The translations under genes and the position numbers were made by a program. Source: an uncultured Collinsella sp. (GTDB lineage Bacteria; Actinomycetota; Coriobacteriia; Coriobacteriales; Coriobacteriaceae). From it: a stretch of 64,000 nt of DNA. The stretch covers positions 48,280 to 112,279 of the forward strand of contig CAKUFD010000009.1 in the NCBI GenBank assembly GCA_934647195.1, in the 5' to 3' direction. Shown piece by piece: positions 25,251 to 34,371 of this stretch; the first letter of the stretch is position 1; the number at the start of each line of letters is the position of its first letter. Under the pieces are notes generated by a model. It was given only the letters and a program-made list of their open reading frames with translations. It was not told the origin of the DNA and made no database searches.

Positions 25251-26219
25251 ATGGCAACACTGCTCACCGATAAATACGAGGCTCGCAAGGCCGAGGTCAA
25301 CGCTCGCTTTGAGCAGCTTCGCGCCAACGAGGAGGAGCTCAACCGGATCTTTGCCAAGATCTACAACATGGAGGGCGAGGTACCCATCGAGGTCGAGGAC
25401 AAGTACGTTTCGGTGGCGCGCATCTTCGATACGGCAGAAGAGATTCCGGAGAGCTACAAGGGCAACAAGTACGTGCGCACCAAGCGCGACGAGATCGCCT
25501 CGCTCATAAGCTATGCCGTGGGCTGCATGTTTGGCCGCTACTCGCTCGACGTCGATGGCCTGGTGCTGGCAGATCAGGGCGCCACTGTGGCCGACTATCT
25601 GGCCAAGATGCCCGATCCCGCGCACGTGACGTTTATGCCCGATGCCGATAACGTGCTCCCTATCACCGACGACGAGTATTTTGACGACGATATCGTGCGC
25701 TACTTTATCGACTTCGTGCGCACGGTGTACGGCGAGGAGACGCTCGAGCAGAACCTGGCGTTTATTGCCGAGGCCCTTGGCGGCAGGGGAGCCTCGCGCG
25801 AGGTGATTCGCGGCTACTTTTTGAAGGACTTCTTTAAGGACCACTGCCAGACGTATAAGAAGCGCCCCATCTACTGGCTTCTCGATTCAGGCAAGAAGGC
25901 CGGCTTCCGGGCGCTTATCTATATGCACCGCTATACGCCGGACCTGCTGGCGCGCATTCGTACCGATTACGTGCATGAGCAACAGGAGCGCTATCGTTCG
26001 CAGATCGGCGACGCCGAGGATGCGCTTGCCACGGCCCAAAAGGGCGAGAAGGTGGCGCTCACCAAGCGCATCAAGAAGCTCAAAGAGCAACTGACGGAGA
26101 CCATCGCGTACGAGGAGAAGCTCCACCACCTGGCCGACCAGATGATCAAGATCGACTTGGATGATGGCGTAAAGGTGAACTACGCTAAATTCCAGGATGT
26201 CCTGGCAAAGATTAAATAA
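25251..26219 (+). CDS. pglX: BREX PglX, separated C-terminal part
   Basis: This 322-residue frame is the region that normally follows SWDFKRHPLL in single-chain PglX. It has the characteristic block RFEQLRANEEELNRIFAKIYNMEGEVPIEVEDKYVSV (residues about 20-56), then SYAVGCMFGRYSLD, the FLKDFFKDH and KKRPIYWLLDSGKK segments, and the closing IDLDDGVKVNYAKFQDVLAKIK. It contains no methylase motifs. The two pglX parts add up to 1167 residues, about the family length. ATG 25251 has a weak GGATAGAG upstream; an in-frame ATG at 25200 would add 17 residues. With intact coding over its whole length and possible own leader, it may be expressed as a separate subunit. Loss of function through splitting is the alternative. 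Confidence 0.88.
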   Translation: MATLLTDKYEARKAEVNARFEQLRANEEELNRIFAKIYNMEGEVPIEVEDKYVSVARIFDTAEEIPESYKGNKYVRTKRDEIASLISYAVGCMFGRYSLDVDGLVLADQGATVADYLAKMPDPAHVTFMPDADNVLPITDDEYFDDDIVRYFIDFVRTVYGEETLEQNLAFIAEALGGRGASREVIRGYFLKDFFKDHCQTYKKRPIYWLLDSGKKAGFRALIYMHRYTPDLLARIRTDYVHEQQERYRSQIGDAEDALATAQKGEKVALTKRIKKLKEQLTETIAYEEKLHHLADQMIKIDLDDGVKVNYAKFQDVLAKIK

Positions 26220-26237
26220 CGTGGTCAGCAAATGCTG

Positions 26238-26263
26238 AGGGGCCGGGATTGCTCCCGGCCCCT
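26238..26263. terminator. Hairpin between convergent pglX C-terminal part and toxin gene
   Basis: AGGGGCCGGGA and TCCCGGCCCCT form a perfect 11-bp stem with a 4-nt loop between two converging genes. No T-run follows on either strand, so termination efficiency is uncertain. Confidence 0.5.
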
Positions 26264-26294
26264 ACAGGGAAGAACGGATTGGAGGTGCAGCGTG

Positions 26295-26627
26295 CTAATT
26301 CCGATAATCGGCAGAGACGATACGGCGATCGTCTTGCCGGTCGTTGATGAAAGAGAAGATGCGAATCGACTTCTCCTGCTCATCGATTACATAAAGAAGT
26401 TTATAGCCGCCAACCTTGCGTTTGTAAACGCTGCGGCCGACAAGACCGGAGGCGCGGATGTCGATGATGGGAAACAGCGCGTCGCTTTTGAAGCTGTCGA
26501 TTGCCGCCTCAACGCCATCAAGCAAGCGCCGGGCGTATTGAGGATCGCATCTAACCTCTATGAGGTAATTGACGGTACTTTTCAATCGTTCCCGAACGGA
26601 AGAGGTTACTCTTACGCTATAGCCCAT
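26295..26627 (-). CDS. RelE/ParE-family toxin
   Basis: This is a 110-residue type II toxin-like protein. The N-terminal TSSVRERLKSTVNYL helix, the later pattern VYKRKVGGYKLLYVIDEQEKSIRIFSFINDRQD and its size match the RelE/ParE fold; such toxins are ribosome-dependent endoribonucleases or gyrase poisons. ATG 26627 is chosen since it overlaps the end of the antitoxin gene by 11 bp, the usual coupled arrangement; the frame is open 24 bases further up. It lies antisense inside the BREX locus, between the pglX C-terminal part and pglZ. Confidence 0.85.
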   Translation of the reverse strand: MGYSVRVTSSVRERLKSTVNYLIEVRCDPQYARRLLDGVEAAIDSFKSDALFPIIDIRASGLVGRSVYKRKVGGYKLLYVIDEQEKSIRIFSFINDRQDDRRIVSADYRN

Positions 26628-26871
26628 ACTGCGACCGAATCTCGGCAACAACGCTCTGTGCGTCGTAGGAAATGCCGGATTGGAGTGACTGGTAGTCGGA
26701 TAAAATCTGCAGCTTTTCCTGTTCCGTCAGCTCGGGCTCAAGGTCCGAGATGCAGACGACTTCAAACTGGCGCTCATCCCCAGGAATCGAGATGGGAACC
26801 GGCCTGCCGGTTTTATTGTAGGCATCGACAACGCGCCCGCCGATCGCCTTGTCAAGAACCAAAGGTGTCAT
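26617..26871 (-). CDS. Antitoxin of the RelE/ParE-type pair
   Basis: This 84-residue acidic protein lies immediately upstream of the toxin and overlaps it by 11 bp. The N-terminal half (AIGGRVVDAYNKTGRPVPISIPGD) is probably the dimerisation/DNA-binding part. The acidic C-terminal half (LEPELTEQEKLQILSDYQSL...IRSQYGL) is probably the toxin-wrapping tail. The ATG at 26871 has AAGGAG 6 nt upstream. The AT-rich 26872-27000 on the minus strand would hold the autoregulated promoter. It is named by position and partner, not by a clear DNA-binding motif. Confidence 0.75.
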   Translation of the reverse strand: MTPLVLDKAIGGRVVDAYNKTGRPVPISIPGDERQFEVVCISDLEPELTEQEKLQILSDYQSLQSGISYDAQSVVAEIRSQYGL

Positions 26872-27000
26872 CAAGGCTCCTTTCGTTTGCTTTTTGCTAT
26901 TTTACCCCGAGTTTTACCTGCTTGAGAAAGCGGTGCTCGATTTGGGAGAATTGTTCCGCATTCTCACCGAATTGCCAACCTTTGTTCTTAAGGACGTTGG

Positions 27001-29697
27001 ATGCCAAAGATTGATGTGATAGACGAGCTCAAGCAGCGCTTTTTGCAGCCGCTGCCGGACTTTCGCGCGCGCCGCGTGGTGATTTGGCACGACGCCGATG
27101 CCGAGTTTGCCGAGCGGTTTGAAGAGCTTTCGCGCGAGGGCTTTGACGGTGCCGGCGCCACGGATGATGTGATGCCGGCGCAGGGCGATTTTGCGCGCCC
27201 GGTGCGCTTTATGGAGGCGCGTGACGGCGTGATGTTTGAAGCCAAGCGCATGATTGCGCGCGGGGACACCGCGAGCGATATCTTGCTGTATCGCCCGTGC
27301 GCCCGCGGTTCGGTGGAGGGCGATTGGCTGGCCGATGTCGAGCTCTATGCCGATCACTTCCAGGCCGACTATCTGTCGCTTTTGGCAGACCAGCTGGGCG
27401 CAACCAATCCGGATGCTGTGCGCGAGGCGCTGGGCGAGCACAAGGTGTTCTTCTCGGCCAAAGACCGCGTGCGCAAGTTCTCGGCGTGCATGTCCGCCCC
27501 TGCAACAAAAGAGGATATCGAGCTCGGCATGCTTGCGGCGACCTTTGGCGGAGCGTCTCCAGATGATGCCTCGGCGAGTTTTATCTTGCGCGGCACCTGC
27601 ACGGCGCTTTTGCACAATGGGCCCGAGGAGCTTGCTCGCCTACTCGACCGCTATGACGCCCAGGGCTGCCTGGCCTCCTTCATCGCGCGCCGCACCGGGT
27701 TTGCCGGCTCGCTTACCGAGCGCGATTCTTTGGAGCACCTGGCGGCACACGTGCTGCTCACGGCGGCCTCGCATCAAAACCCTGCCGCCATGCACGGTTT
27801 GGAATCGCATATAGCTGCTGGTTATGGTCCCTATTGCATGACTGCGGTGCGCGAGTGGATGCAGCAGGGCGAAGACGCCGTGGCCGATCTGTTTGAGATT
27901 TGCTCGATCGTTGAGGATTCTTGCGGCCTGCGTACCCGCCTAAAGGAGCTTTCGCTCGAGTCGAGCCTGCAGGTTGATATCTTCCCCTGCGTCAACGAGG
28001 TGCTTATCGCGGGCCTTTTGGATTCGTTTGCCCAGGGTGCAGACCGCGTGGCCGATGCCCGCGAGGTGCTGGAGGCGCGCCGCGGCCTTGCCTGGTATGG
28101 GCGCCTGGACTGCTACTTCGACATCCTTTCTGCCATCACGGACATGAGGGCGTTCCAGCAAGAGCACGCCTCGGGCTTCCATGTGGCATATGCCAAGGAC
28201 GTGTGGCATACCTACACCCAAAACTGGTGGCGCATGGACGCCGCCTATAGGCATCTGTGCTGCGCCTATGAGCGCTGCAAGCTCAAGGGGGTCGAGGCGC
28301 TGGAGGCAGCCGTCCATGCAGCCATGAAGTGGGCAGAGGGCCTCTATCGCAACTGGTATCTGGTGCAAAGTAACGCCTGCTGGACCTCTGCCGCATCTGC
28401 GCAGTGGCGCGATTGCGGCTACGTGGAGGGCGTGGACCGTCAAGACGAGTTCTATTGGCAAACGCTGCCGGCGCATGCCGGTTCGGCAAAGACGTGCGTG
28501 GTGCTCATCAGCGATGCCCTGCGCTACGAGGTGGCGCAAGAGGTTGCCCAGGCGCTCGAGCGCGAGCGCGGCGGCTCTGTGGCCTCCGGTAGCATGCAGG
28601 CGCTGTTCCCCTCCATCACGGAGATGGGCATGGCGGCGCTGCTGCCGCACCAGGGGCTCACGCTGGATTGGGATGCCGCGACGGTTGCGGCAGACGGGAT
28701 GCCCACCGTCTCCACTCCGCAGCGCGAGGCCGTGCTGCAAAAGGTGGAGCCCACCGCACGGGCCATGCGCGCAGAGGCGTATCTGGAGCTCTCTAAAGCG
28801 GAACGCTGCGCATTGCTCAAAGAGTCCAAGCTCGTGTATCTCTACCACAACAAGATCGATGCCGCGGGCGAAAAGATGGCTACAGAAAGCGACGTGTTCG
28901 AGGCGTGCAAAGACACGGTGGAGGAGCTTGTTTCCATCACGCGCCGCGTGTGCCTGGATGCGCCTTCTGCGCGCGTGGTGATCACCGCCGATCACGGTTT
29001 TTTGTACACCGCGCAGGAGCTGGAGGAGCATCAGTTCCTTATCAAGGCCGATCTTCCAGACGACCCCTTCTTGTTTGGCAAGCGCCATGTGGTGCTCAAG
29101 CAGGGAAAGGACGCGGAGCTGCCGGACGACATTCGCGAGCAGTTTATCGTCATGAACATGGACAACCTGGGCCTTGGCCGCTACGTGGGCCTGTCCCCGC
29201 GCGAGACCATGCACTTTAAGCGCCCGGGCGGTACGCATCGCTATGTCCATGGCGGGGCAAGCCTGCAGGAACTGTGCGTGCCCGTGATTGGTTATAGGCG
29301 CCTGAGTGCCTCTTCCAAGGAGTTTGAGGATACGCAAAAGGCAACGCTGCGCGTGCTTTCGGAGAGCCGCAGTATCACGAGTATGCTCTTTAGCGTGAGC
29401 CTGCTGCAAAACGAGGCGGCCTGCGGCAAGACGCTGCCGTGCACCTACGAGCTGTGTATGACCGATGCCTCGGGCAATGCAGTGAGCGACGTGGTGACGG
29501 TGGCCGCCGATAGGCAGTCGGAAAACCCACAGGAGCGCGTAATCAAAATCAGGTTCTCTCTTAAGACGGAATGCGCGTTCTCGTCCAAGGAGCCCTACTT
29601 CTTGGTAGCGCGTGACGCCCAGACCGGGGTCATTGTCTGGCGGGAGGAATACAAGATCAATATTGCGTTTGCGCCTGGCGTGGACTTTGGCTTTTAG
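27001..29697 (+). CDS. pglZ: BREX protein PglZ
   Basis: This 898-residue BREX core protein has an alkaline-phosphatase-superfamily domain, and the family is known to have metal-dependent nuclease activity in some members. The block CVVLISDALRYEVAQEVAQAL (about residues 499-519) carries the metal-binding aspartate, and VVITADHGFLYT (about 658-669) carries the second DHG motif; the N-terminal third is helical. The ATG has AAGGACG upstream. It is followed after 11 bp by brxL, so pglZ-brxL form a unit separated from brxABC-pglX by the insert and the toxin pair. Length fits type 1 PglZ. Confidence 0.95.
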   Translation: MPKIDVIDELKQRFLQPLPDFRARRVVIWHDADAEFAERFEELSREGFDGAGATDDVMPAQGDFARPVRFMEARDGVMFEAKRMIARGDTASDILLYRPCARGSVEGDWLADVELYADHFQADYLSLLADQLGATNPDAVREALGEHKVFFSAKDRVRKFSACMSAPATKEDIELGMLAATFGGASPDDASASFILRGTCTALLHNGPEELARLLDRYDAQGCLASFIARRTGFAGSLTERDSLEHLAAHVLLTAASHQNPAAMHGLESHIAAGYGPYCMTAVREWMQQGEDAVADLFEICSIVEDSCGLRTRLKELSLESSLQVDIFPCVNEVLIAGLLDSFAQGADRVADAREVLEARRGLAWYGRLDCYFDILSAITDMRAFQQEHASGFHVAYAKDVWHTYTQNWWRMDAAYRHLCCAYERCKLKGVEALEAAVHAAMKWAEGLYRNWYLVQSNACWTSAASAQWRDCGYVEGVDRQDEFYWQTLPAHAGSAKTCVVLISDALRYEVAQEVAQALERERGGSVASGSMQALFPSITEMGMAALLPHQGLTLDWDAATVAADGMPTVSTPQREAVLQKVEPTARAMRAEAYLELSKAERCALLKESKLVYLYHNKIDAAGEKMATESDVFEACKDTVEELVSITRRVCLDAPSARVVITADHGFLYTAQELEEHQFLIKADLPDDPFLFGKRHVVLKQGKDAELPDDIREQFIVMNMDNLGLGRYVGLSPRETMHFKRPGGTHRYVHGGASLQELCVPVIGYRRLSASSKEFEDTQKATLRVLSESRSITSMLFSVSLLQNEAACGKTLPCTYELCMTDASGNAVSDVVTVAADRQSENPQERVIKIRFSLKTECAFSSKEPYFLVARDAQTGVIVWREEYKINIAFAPGVDFGF

Positions 29698-29708
29698 GAG
29701 GATATGCA

Positions 29709-31988
29709 ATGGACGACATCTATACCGATGACGAGGACCTGTGGGAGGTTCCCGAGGTGCCGATGCCTGGTGATGACGGTGCTGCCGGCCCGGCCGCTGT
29801 TACAGATGACGCCGAGGACGCCTCTGTCGCCACGGCGGGCGAGAACTCGGAGCTAGCCTTTGAGGCCGATGCCCTCGACGCCAAGCTGCTGCGCCACTTT
29901 GGCGGCAAGATTGTGCGCAAGGACCTTACGTCCCTTATGAAGCGCAGCGCCAACGTGCCCACGTTCGTGCTTGAGTATCTGCTGGGCATGTACTGCTCCA
30001 CCGACGACGAGGAGGGCGTGGAAGAGGGCCTTGAGCGTATTCGCAAGATCCTTACCGAAAACTACGTGCGCCCCGACGAGTCCGAGCGCATCAAGTCCAA
30101 AATCCGCGAGCTTGGGCAGTACACCATTATCGACAAGCTTTCGGCGCGACTCGAGGAATACAAGGACATCTACGTGGCGTCGTTTGCAAACCTCACCATC
30201 GAGCCGTTTGTGATTCCGGCGGAGTACGTGCGCAACTACAGCAAGATTCTGCAGGGCGGAATCTGGTGCATCATGCGCATCGAGTACCGCCGCCCCGACG
30301 CCGAGCTCGATGAGTTTGGTGCCGACGTCTTTGGCGACGAGATTCCGGTGCGCAACCGCTCCAAGAAAAAGAAGCGCGGGCCCGAGGATTCGCCGTTTAG
30401 CGTGGTGAGCCTCACGCCCATCCAGATGCCCAACCTCGATCTGGACGAGATGATCGAGTGCCGCCAGTACTTTACGCGCGGCGAGTGGCTCAACATGCTG
30501 CTGCGCTCTGCCGGCTACGAGCCCAACGAGCTTACCGAGCGCGAGCGCCTGCACTTTGTTGAGCGTATGGTCCCGCTCATCGAGCATAACTACAACCTGT
30601 GCGAGCTGGGCCCGCGCGGCACGGGCAAGAGCCATATCTACAAGGAGGTCTCGCCCTACGCGATTTTGCTCTCGGGCGGCCAGACCACTACGGCAAACCT
30701 TTTTGGCCGCATGAACTCCACGCGTGCCGATCGCATTGGTCTGGTGGGCCACTGGGATTGCGTGACGTTCGACGAGGTTGCCGGCATGCGTTTCCGCGAC
30801 ACCAACGCCGTCCAGATCATGAAGGATTACATGGCAAGCGGCAGCTATGCACGTGGTCGTGATCAGATCAACGCCGATGCCTCGATGGTGTTCGAGGGCA
30901 ACATCAACGACACCGTGCAAAACGTGCTCAAGACCACGCACCTCTTTGATCCGTTCCCGCCGGAGTTCAACAACGACTCGGCGTTCTTCGATCGCATCCA
31001 CTGCTATCTGCCCGGCTGGGAGATCCCCAAGATGCGCTCGAGCCTGCTTACGGGGCACTATGGTCTTATCACCGATTGCCTGTCGGAGTTTTGCAAGGAG
31101 ATGCGTCGCCGCGACTACACGCATCTTATCGACCGCTTCTTTAGGTTCAACAGCGATTTCAACAAGCGCGACGAGATTGCCGTGCGCAAGACCTTTAGCG
31201 GTCTGGCCAAGCTGCTGTTCCCCGACGAGGCCATGGATAAAGACGACGTCGAGTGGCTGCTCGATTACGCAATCGAGGGTCGCCGCCGCGTAAAGGAGCA
31301 GCTCAAGATCATGGCGGGCGTGGAGTTTATCGACGTCAACCTGGGCTACATGGATGCCGACAATCCTCAGGACGTGCACGTGGTGCAGGTGCCCGAGCAA
31401 AGCGAGGACACGCTGATTCCCGACGGTCCGCTGCTGCCGGGCCATGTGTTTGGCGTGGGCCGCGCCCAGGGCGGCGAGGTCGCGGTGTACAAGCTCGAGA
31501 ACAAGGCTGTGGCCGGAGAGTGCAAGTTCAAGCACGAGGGCGTGGGCTTCAACAAGCCTGTGCGCGATACGCTCGATGCGGCGTTTGAGAACTTCGAGAC
31601 CCTGGGCCCGCGTGTGGCGCCGGGCATGCATATAGCCTCCAAGGATTACCTGCTGTTCTACAACGACCTGCAGGGCAAGGGCCTCTCGGACGAGATCTCG
31701 CTCGCGGAGTTTGTTGGCCTGTGCTCGGCGGCGGCAAACCGTCCCGTGATGGCGGCGCTTGCCGTGCCGGGAATCCTGCGCGTGTCGGGGACGATGGACG
31801 AGATTCGCGGGCTCGAGGACATCATGCGCGTGGCCAAGAATGCCGGCGCCAAGCGCATCGTGTTGCCCTCTGCATGCATCCAAGACCTGCAGACGGTCTC
31901 GCCCGAGATCATTACGGGCCTAAGCCCGGTGTTCTATCGGAATGACGACCCGGTCGATGCGGCCAAGAAGGCGCTCGACCTGCAATAG
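29709..31988 (+). CDS. brxL: BREX Lon-like ATPase/protease BrxL
   Basis: This 759-residue protein has an acidic N-terminal extension (residues 1-55), an AAA ATPase core with Walker A GPRGTGKSH (301-309) and VTFDEVAGMRF as the following conserved acidic segment. Its C-terminal Lon-like domain includes the LPSACIQDLQTV end. BrxL forms ring assemblies on DNA in characterised type 1 systems, and this gene type distinguishes BREX type 1. The ATG follows AGGAGGATATGCA. A terminator-like hairpin lies just downstream (32007-32043). Confidence 0.95.
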   Translation: MDDIYTDDEDLWEVPEVPMPGDDGAAGPAAVTDDAEDASVATAGENSELAFEADALDAKLLRHFGGKIVRKDLTSLMKRSANVPTFVLEYLLGMYCSTDDEEGVEEGLERIRKILTENYVRPDESERIKSKIRELGQYTIIDKLSARLEEYKDIYVASFANLTIEPFVIPAEYVRNYSKILQGGIWCIMRIEYRRPDAELDEFGADVFGDEIPVRNRSKKKKRGPEDSPFSVVSLTPIQMPNLDLDEMIECRQYFTRGEWLNMLLRSAGYEPNELTERERLHFVERMVPLIEHNYNLCELGPRGTGKSHIYKEVSPYAILLSGGQTTTANLFGRMNSTRADRIGLVGHWDCVTFDEVAGMRFRDTNAVQIMKDYMASGSYARGRDQINADASMVFEGNINDTVQNVLKTTHLFDPFPPEFNNDSAFFDRIHCYLPGWEIPKMRSSLLTGHYGLITDCLSEFCKEMRRRDYTHLIDRFFRFNSDFNKRDEIAVRKTFSGLAKLLFPDEAMDKDDVEWLLDYAIEGRRRVKEQLKIMAGVEFIDVNLGYMDADNPQDVHVVQVPEQSEDTLIPDGPLLPGHVFGVGRAQGGEVAVYKLENKAVAGECKFKHEGVGFNKPVRDTLDAAFENFETLGPRVAPGMHIASKDYLLFYNDLQGKGLSDEISLAEFVGLCSAAANRPVMAALAVPGILRVSGTMDEIRGLEDIMRVAKNAGAKRIVLPSACIQDLQTVSPEIITGLSPVFYRNDDPVDAAKKALDLQ

Positions 31989-32006
31989 GGCTACAAGATG
32001 GGCGAT

Positions 32007-32043
32007 GGGGCCTCTTTGCCACTGTGCGCAAGAGACCCCTTTT
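32007..32043 (+). terminator. Terminator-like hairpin between brxL and the next gene
   Basis: GGGGCCTCTT and AAGAGACCCC (one mismatch) with a 13-nt loop are followed by TTTT. It may attenuate read-through from brxL. Confidence 0.55.
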
Positions 32044-32069
32044 GGCATCCGTGAGAGGAAGCGTGGCAT

Positions 32070-33386
32070 ATGACGGATGATGATTCCCGCGTGTTTCGCG
32101 AGCTTTGCGGTGCGTTTCGCTTGGAAAACGACCTGTCTTCCCTTGTCGCGTCTGCGCAAAAGGTCGCACTCGATGCGGTCGTGCAGGAGGTTGAGCTTGC
32201 CGAGCGCATGGCTCGCGAGGAGGTAGCGCAGGGGATCAATCATTACGTTCATGCGATTGAGCGGCGTGCGCTCAAGGCGGCTCGTAAGCGAGTTGGCGTG
32301 GTGGGCCCCATCCAGATGGATAGACGCTATGCTGCGTTTTTGCGTATAGAAGATAGGAAACTGCTGCTCAATCGCCTTGATCAGACGCTGGTGTTTATCG
32401 AGGCGAAGATTCGTACCGATCAAGCCGATCTTGTTGCTGCCTCATATGCGGCGGCGGGCTCCACGCTGCTGCAGAGCGTGCAACCGTTGAGTGACATTGC
32501 GATTTGCGAGCCCGAGGCAAATGATACGGACGCGGCGGACCGTGAGCGCGAGCTCGTGCGGGAGGACGTCTATCGGTCAAGCGACCTTTCGGGAGCCATT
32601 GCGGCGGCGTTTAAGGATGAGCTTGGCGATGGTGCGGCGGCAGGGGATCTGAATGACGACGAGGAATTCGATGCGCGGATAGAAGCCGCGGTCCGCGCTG
32701 CTAAGTGGGCGCGGCTGGATGCTTTGAGGATGCGCGCTGCCCGGGCTCGCGAGCTGGTGGGCCGCAAAGTTGAGCCCAGGATATTGCCCACGCCGACGCG
32801 CATTGAATGCAAGCAAACGTATTGCACGGCAGATCTTGTGCCACTGCTCGACGAGGTCAAGCGTGCATATGCATCGTACCGTCGTTTTGTACTCGACAGC
32901 GGGATGTTCAACGCGTTTGGATCGGATAATCGCCTGGGTACGTGCTGCGGTTACGTTTCGGATTTCTCCGACGAGCACGAGGGGGAGCTGCTTATAGGGG
33001 AGTACTGCGGTTCAGTGCCCGCTCGCCCGTCTTCCCCTGCGGCAATCCCTCGGGTTATCGAGGAGGCCGACGCTTCTGGTGGGGATGCGCTCGATGTTGC
33101 CCTTGCCCGTATGCATGGATTTAACGAGCGCGTCTACCGGGGCGTTCTCGATGATGACCCGATCTTTTTTGCGGACGTGTTTTGGTATGGCTTGAAGAAG
33201 CTGGACCAGTTTGCCGAGGATATGGTCGAGGTTGATGAGAAGGCGTGGCAAGAGTATGTGGATAGCCTTGCGCATGCCTACGCTGAGCCTGCAGAAGAGC
33301 TGGCAACGGGTATGGACAAACAGCAGCTGGATAGTTTCTCAAAGGCCTTGAAGGCCCTGGAAAAGGGCTCCAAGGCCGCTCTGTAG
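32070..33386 (+). CDS. Unknown protein linked to the BREX locus
   Basis: This 438-residue protein is not recognised. It is strongly charged and helix-rich, with no membrane segment. Residues about 40-130 look like continuous helices (KVALDAVVQEVELAERMA onward), residues 150-250 are acidic, and a distinct segment around 270-320 (RRFVLDSGMFNAFGSDNRLGTCCGYVSDFS) may be a small folded domain. It starts at ATG 32070 with GAGAGGAA upstream and lies 81 bp behind brxL on the same strand, separated only by a weak terminator. It may be a BREX accessory or an independent defence gene; the sequence does not decide. Confidence 0.65.
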   Translation: MTDDDSRVFRELCGAFRLENDLSSLVASAQKVALDAVVQEVELAERMAREEVAQGINHYVHAIERRALKAARKRVGVVGPIQMDRRYAAFLRIEDRKLLLNRLDQTLVFIEAKIRTDQADLVAASYAAAGSTLLQSVQPLSDIAICEPEANDTDAADRERELVREDVYRSSDLSGAIAAAFKDELGDGAAAGDLNDDEEFDARIEAAVRAAKWARLDALRMRAARARELVGRKVEPRILPTPTRIECKQTYCTADLVPLLDEVKRAYASYRRFVLDSGMFNAFGSDNRLGTCCGYVSDFSDEHEGELLIGEYCGSVPARPSSPAAIPRVIEEADASGGDALDVALARMHGFNERVYRGVLDDDPIFFADVFWYGLKKLDQFAEDMVEVDEKAWQEYVDSLAHAYAEPAEELATGMDKQQLDSFSKALKALEKGSKAAL

Positions 33387-33484
33387 GGGCACACAGCCGA
33401 TGCGGGATGTTTTGGCGCTCCTGACGGCGTTGCTTCCCACAGGCGCCCTTCGGTCTTGTCGCCTTCCAGTCTGCGAATAAAAAT

Positions 33485-33542
33485 GCCGGGGGGGATCCCC
33501 CGGCTCTTGGAGGTCCCTCTATTCGAGGGTACCGTTTTCTTT
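33485..33542 (+). terminator. Tandem terminator hairpins closing the BREX region
   Basis: The first hairpin is GCCGGGGG-GGAT-CCCCCGGC. The second (GGTCCCTC and GAGGGTACC with one bulge) is followed by GTTTTCTTT. The remainder of 33387-33675 is AT-rich from about 33560 and holds no gene. Confidence 0.75.
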
Positions 33543-33675
33543 ATGCCACGAGACAGGGCGTCTATTCAAGTAATTATTATAAACACCAAACATACGTTCG
33601 TCAATCTAGCAGGGATTTTATGATTGGGATGCCTTTTTCTGTGGTCTCCTTTTGCCCATAGGCACCGGGAGGTAT

Positions 33676-34371
33676 TTACGCAACGTCTCCCATAGAAAAG
33701 ACGGGCTCGACGAGTTTCTCGATATCGCAGCCGAGTGCGCGTGCCAAGTTTCGAACGGTCATTAGCTGCGCCTTATTGATGTCCTTGTTGCGCTGCTCGT
33801 ACATCTGGATGGACCTAAGCGAGACTCCCGAGCGGTGTGCCAGCTCGCGTTGGCTCATGCCCAGGTTCTTTCGCAGCCGGGCAAGCTGGGTTTCCGGCAC
33901 CGCCCCCTGAACTCGATCGACAATGAGCTGCACCACGCGTTCCTCGGATGCCTCGTGCCAGGGGCTGTAAAGACTGAGGATCTGAAGGAAGGGAACCGCG
34001 CTAAATAGCTGTTCGAAGCTCACGTCGAGCCGCCACTGTGCATAGGCAGAAATCCATCCTGCCCAGTACTCTGGCGTTCTATCGGGGCGAAACGCGGGCT
34101 TGGGAAAGGGGCCGTTTGCATACCCGAGCTCTTGGGAGAGCGTGATAAACAGTTCACAGCCCGATTTGCCTGCAACCGCCCAGGGCAAGCCCATGCCAAA
34201 AGCGCGCCCGACGCGGCTAAGCTCAAAAAGATCGGCTACCTCGTCTGGCTCTGCTCCGTAGTCGTTGACGGCGTAGTCAAAAAACTCGCCGAGGCAGCAC
34301 ATGGCGTCTTCAAGGTAAAGCTGACTATAGGCTCGTGCGGCAGAACTTCTAGTTGCAGTTTTTGAAGTCAT
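33676..34371 (-). CDS. XRE-type HTH regulator, probable antitoxin of the DUF3990 pair
   Basis: This 231-residue protein has a clear C-terminal helix-turn-helix of the Cro/C1 type at about residues 158-215 (LARLRKNLGMSQRELAHRSG then SLRSIQMYEQ). The N-terminal 150 residues are helical and not recognised and may contact the toxin. Its start overlaps the end of the upstream DUF3990 gene by 23 bp, with GGGAGA 9 nt before the ATG, so it is translationally coupled. It probably represses the pair through the dyad at 35035-35050. Confidence 0.8.
   Translation of the reverse strand: MTSKTATRSSAARAYSQLYLEDAMCCLGEFFDYAVNDYGAEPDEVADLFELSRVGRAFGMGLPWAVAGKSGCELFITLSQELGYANGPFPKPAFRPDRTPEYWAGWISAYAQWRLDVSFEQLFSAVPFLQILSLYSPWHEASEERVVQLIVDRVQGAVPETQLARLRKNLGMSQRELAHRSGVSLRSIQMYEQRNKDINKAQLMTVRNLARALGCDIEKLVEPVFSMGDVA

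Noticed and set aside
29853..31883. A 676-codon open frame on the minus strand opposite brxL
   Set aside because: Same codon-bias effect; brxL has a clear Walker motif and ribosome binding site on the plus strand.
33485..33504. Seven-G run considered as a second phase-variable tract
   Set aside because: It is one arm of a terminator hairpin outside any gene, so length change would not alter a reading frame.
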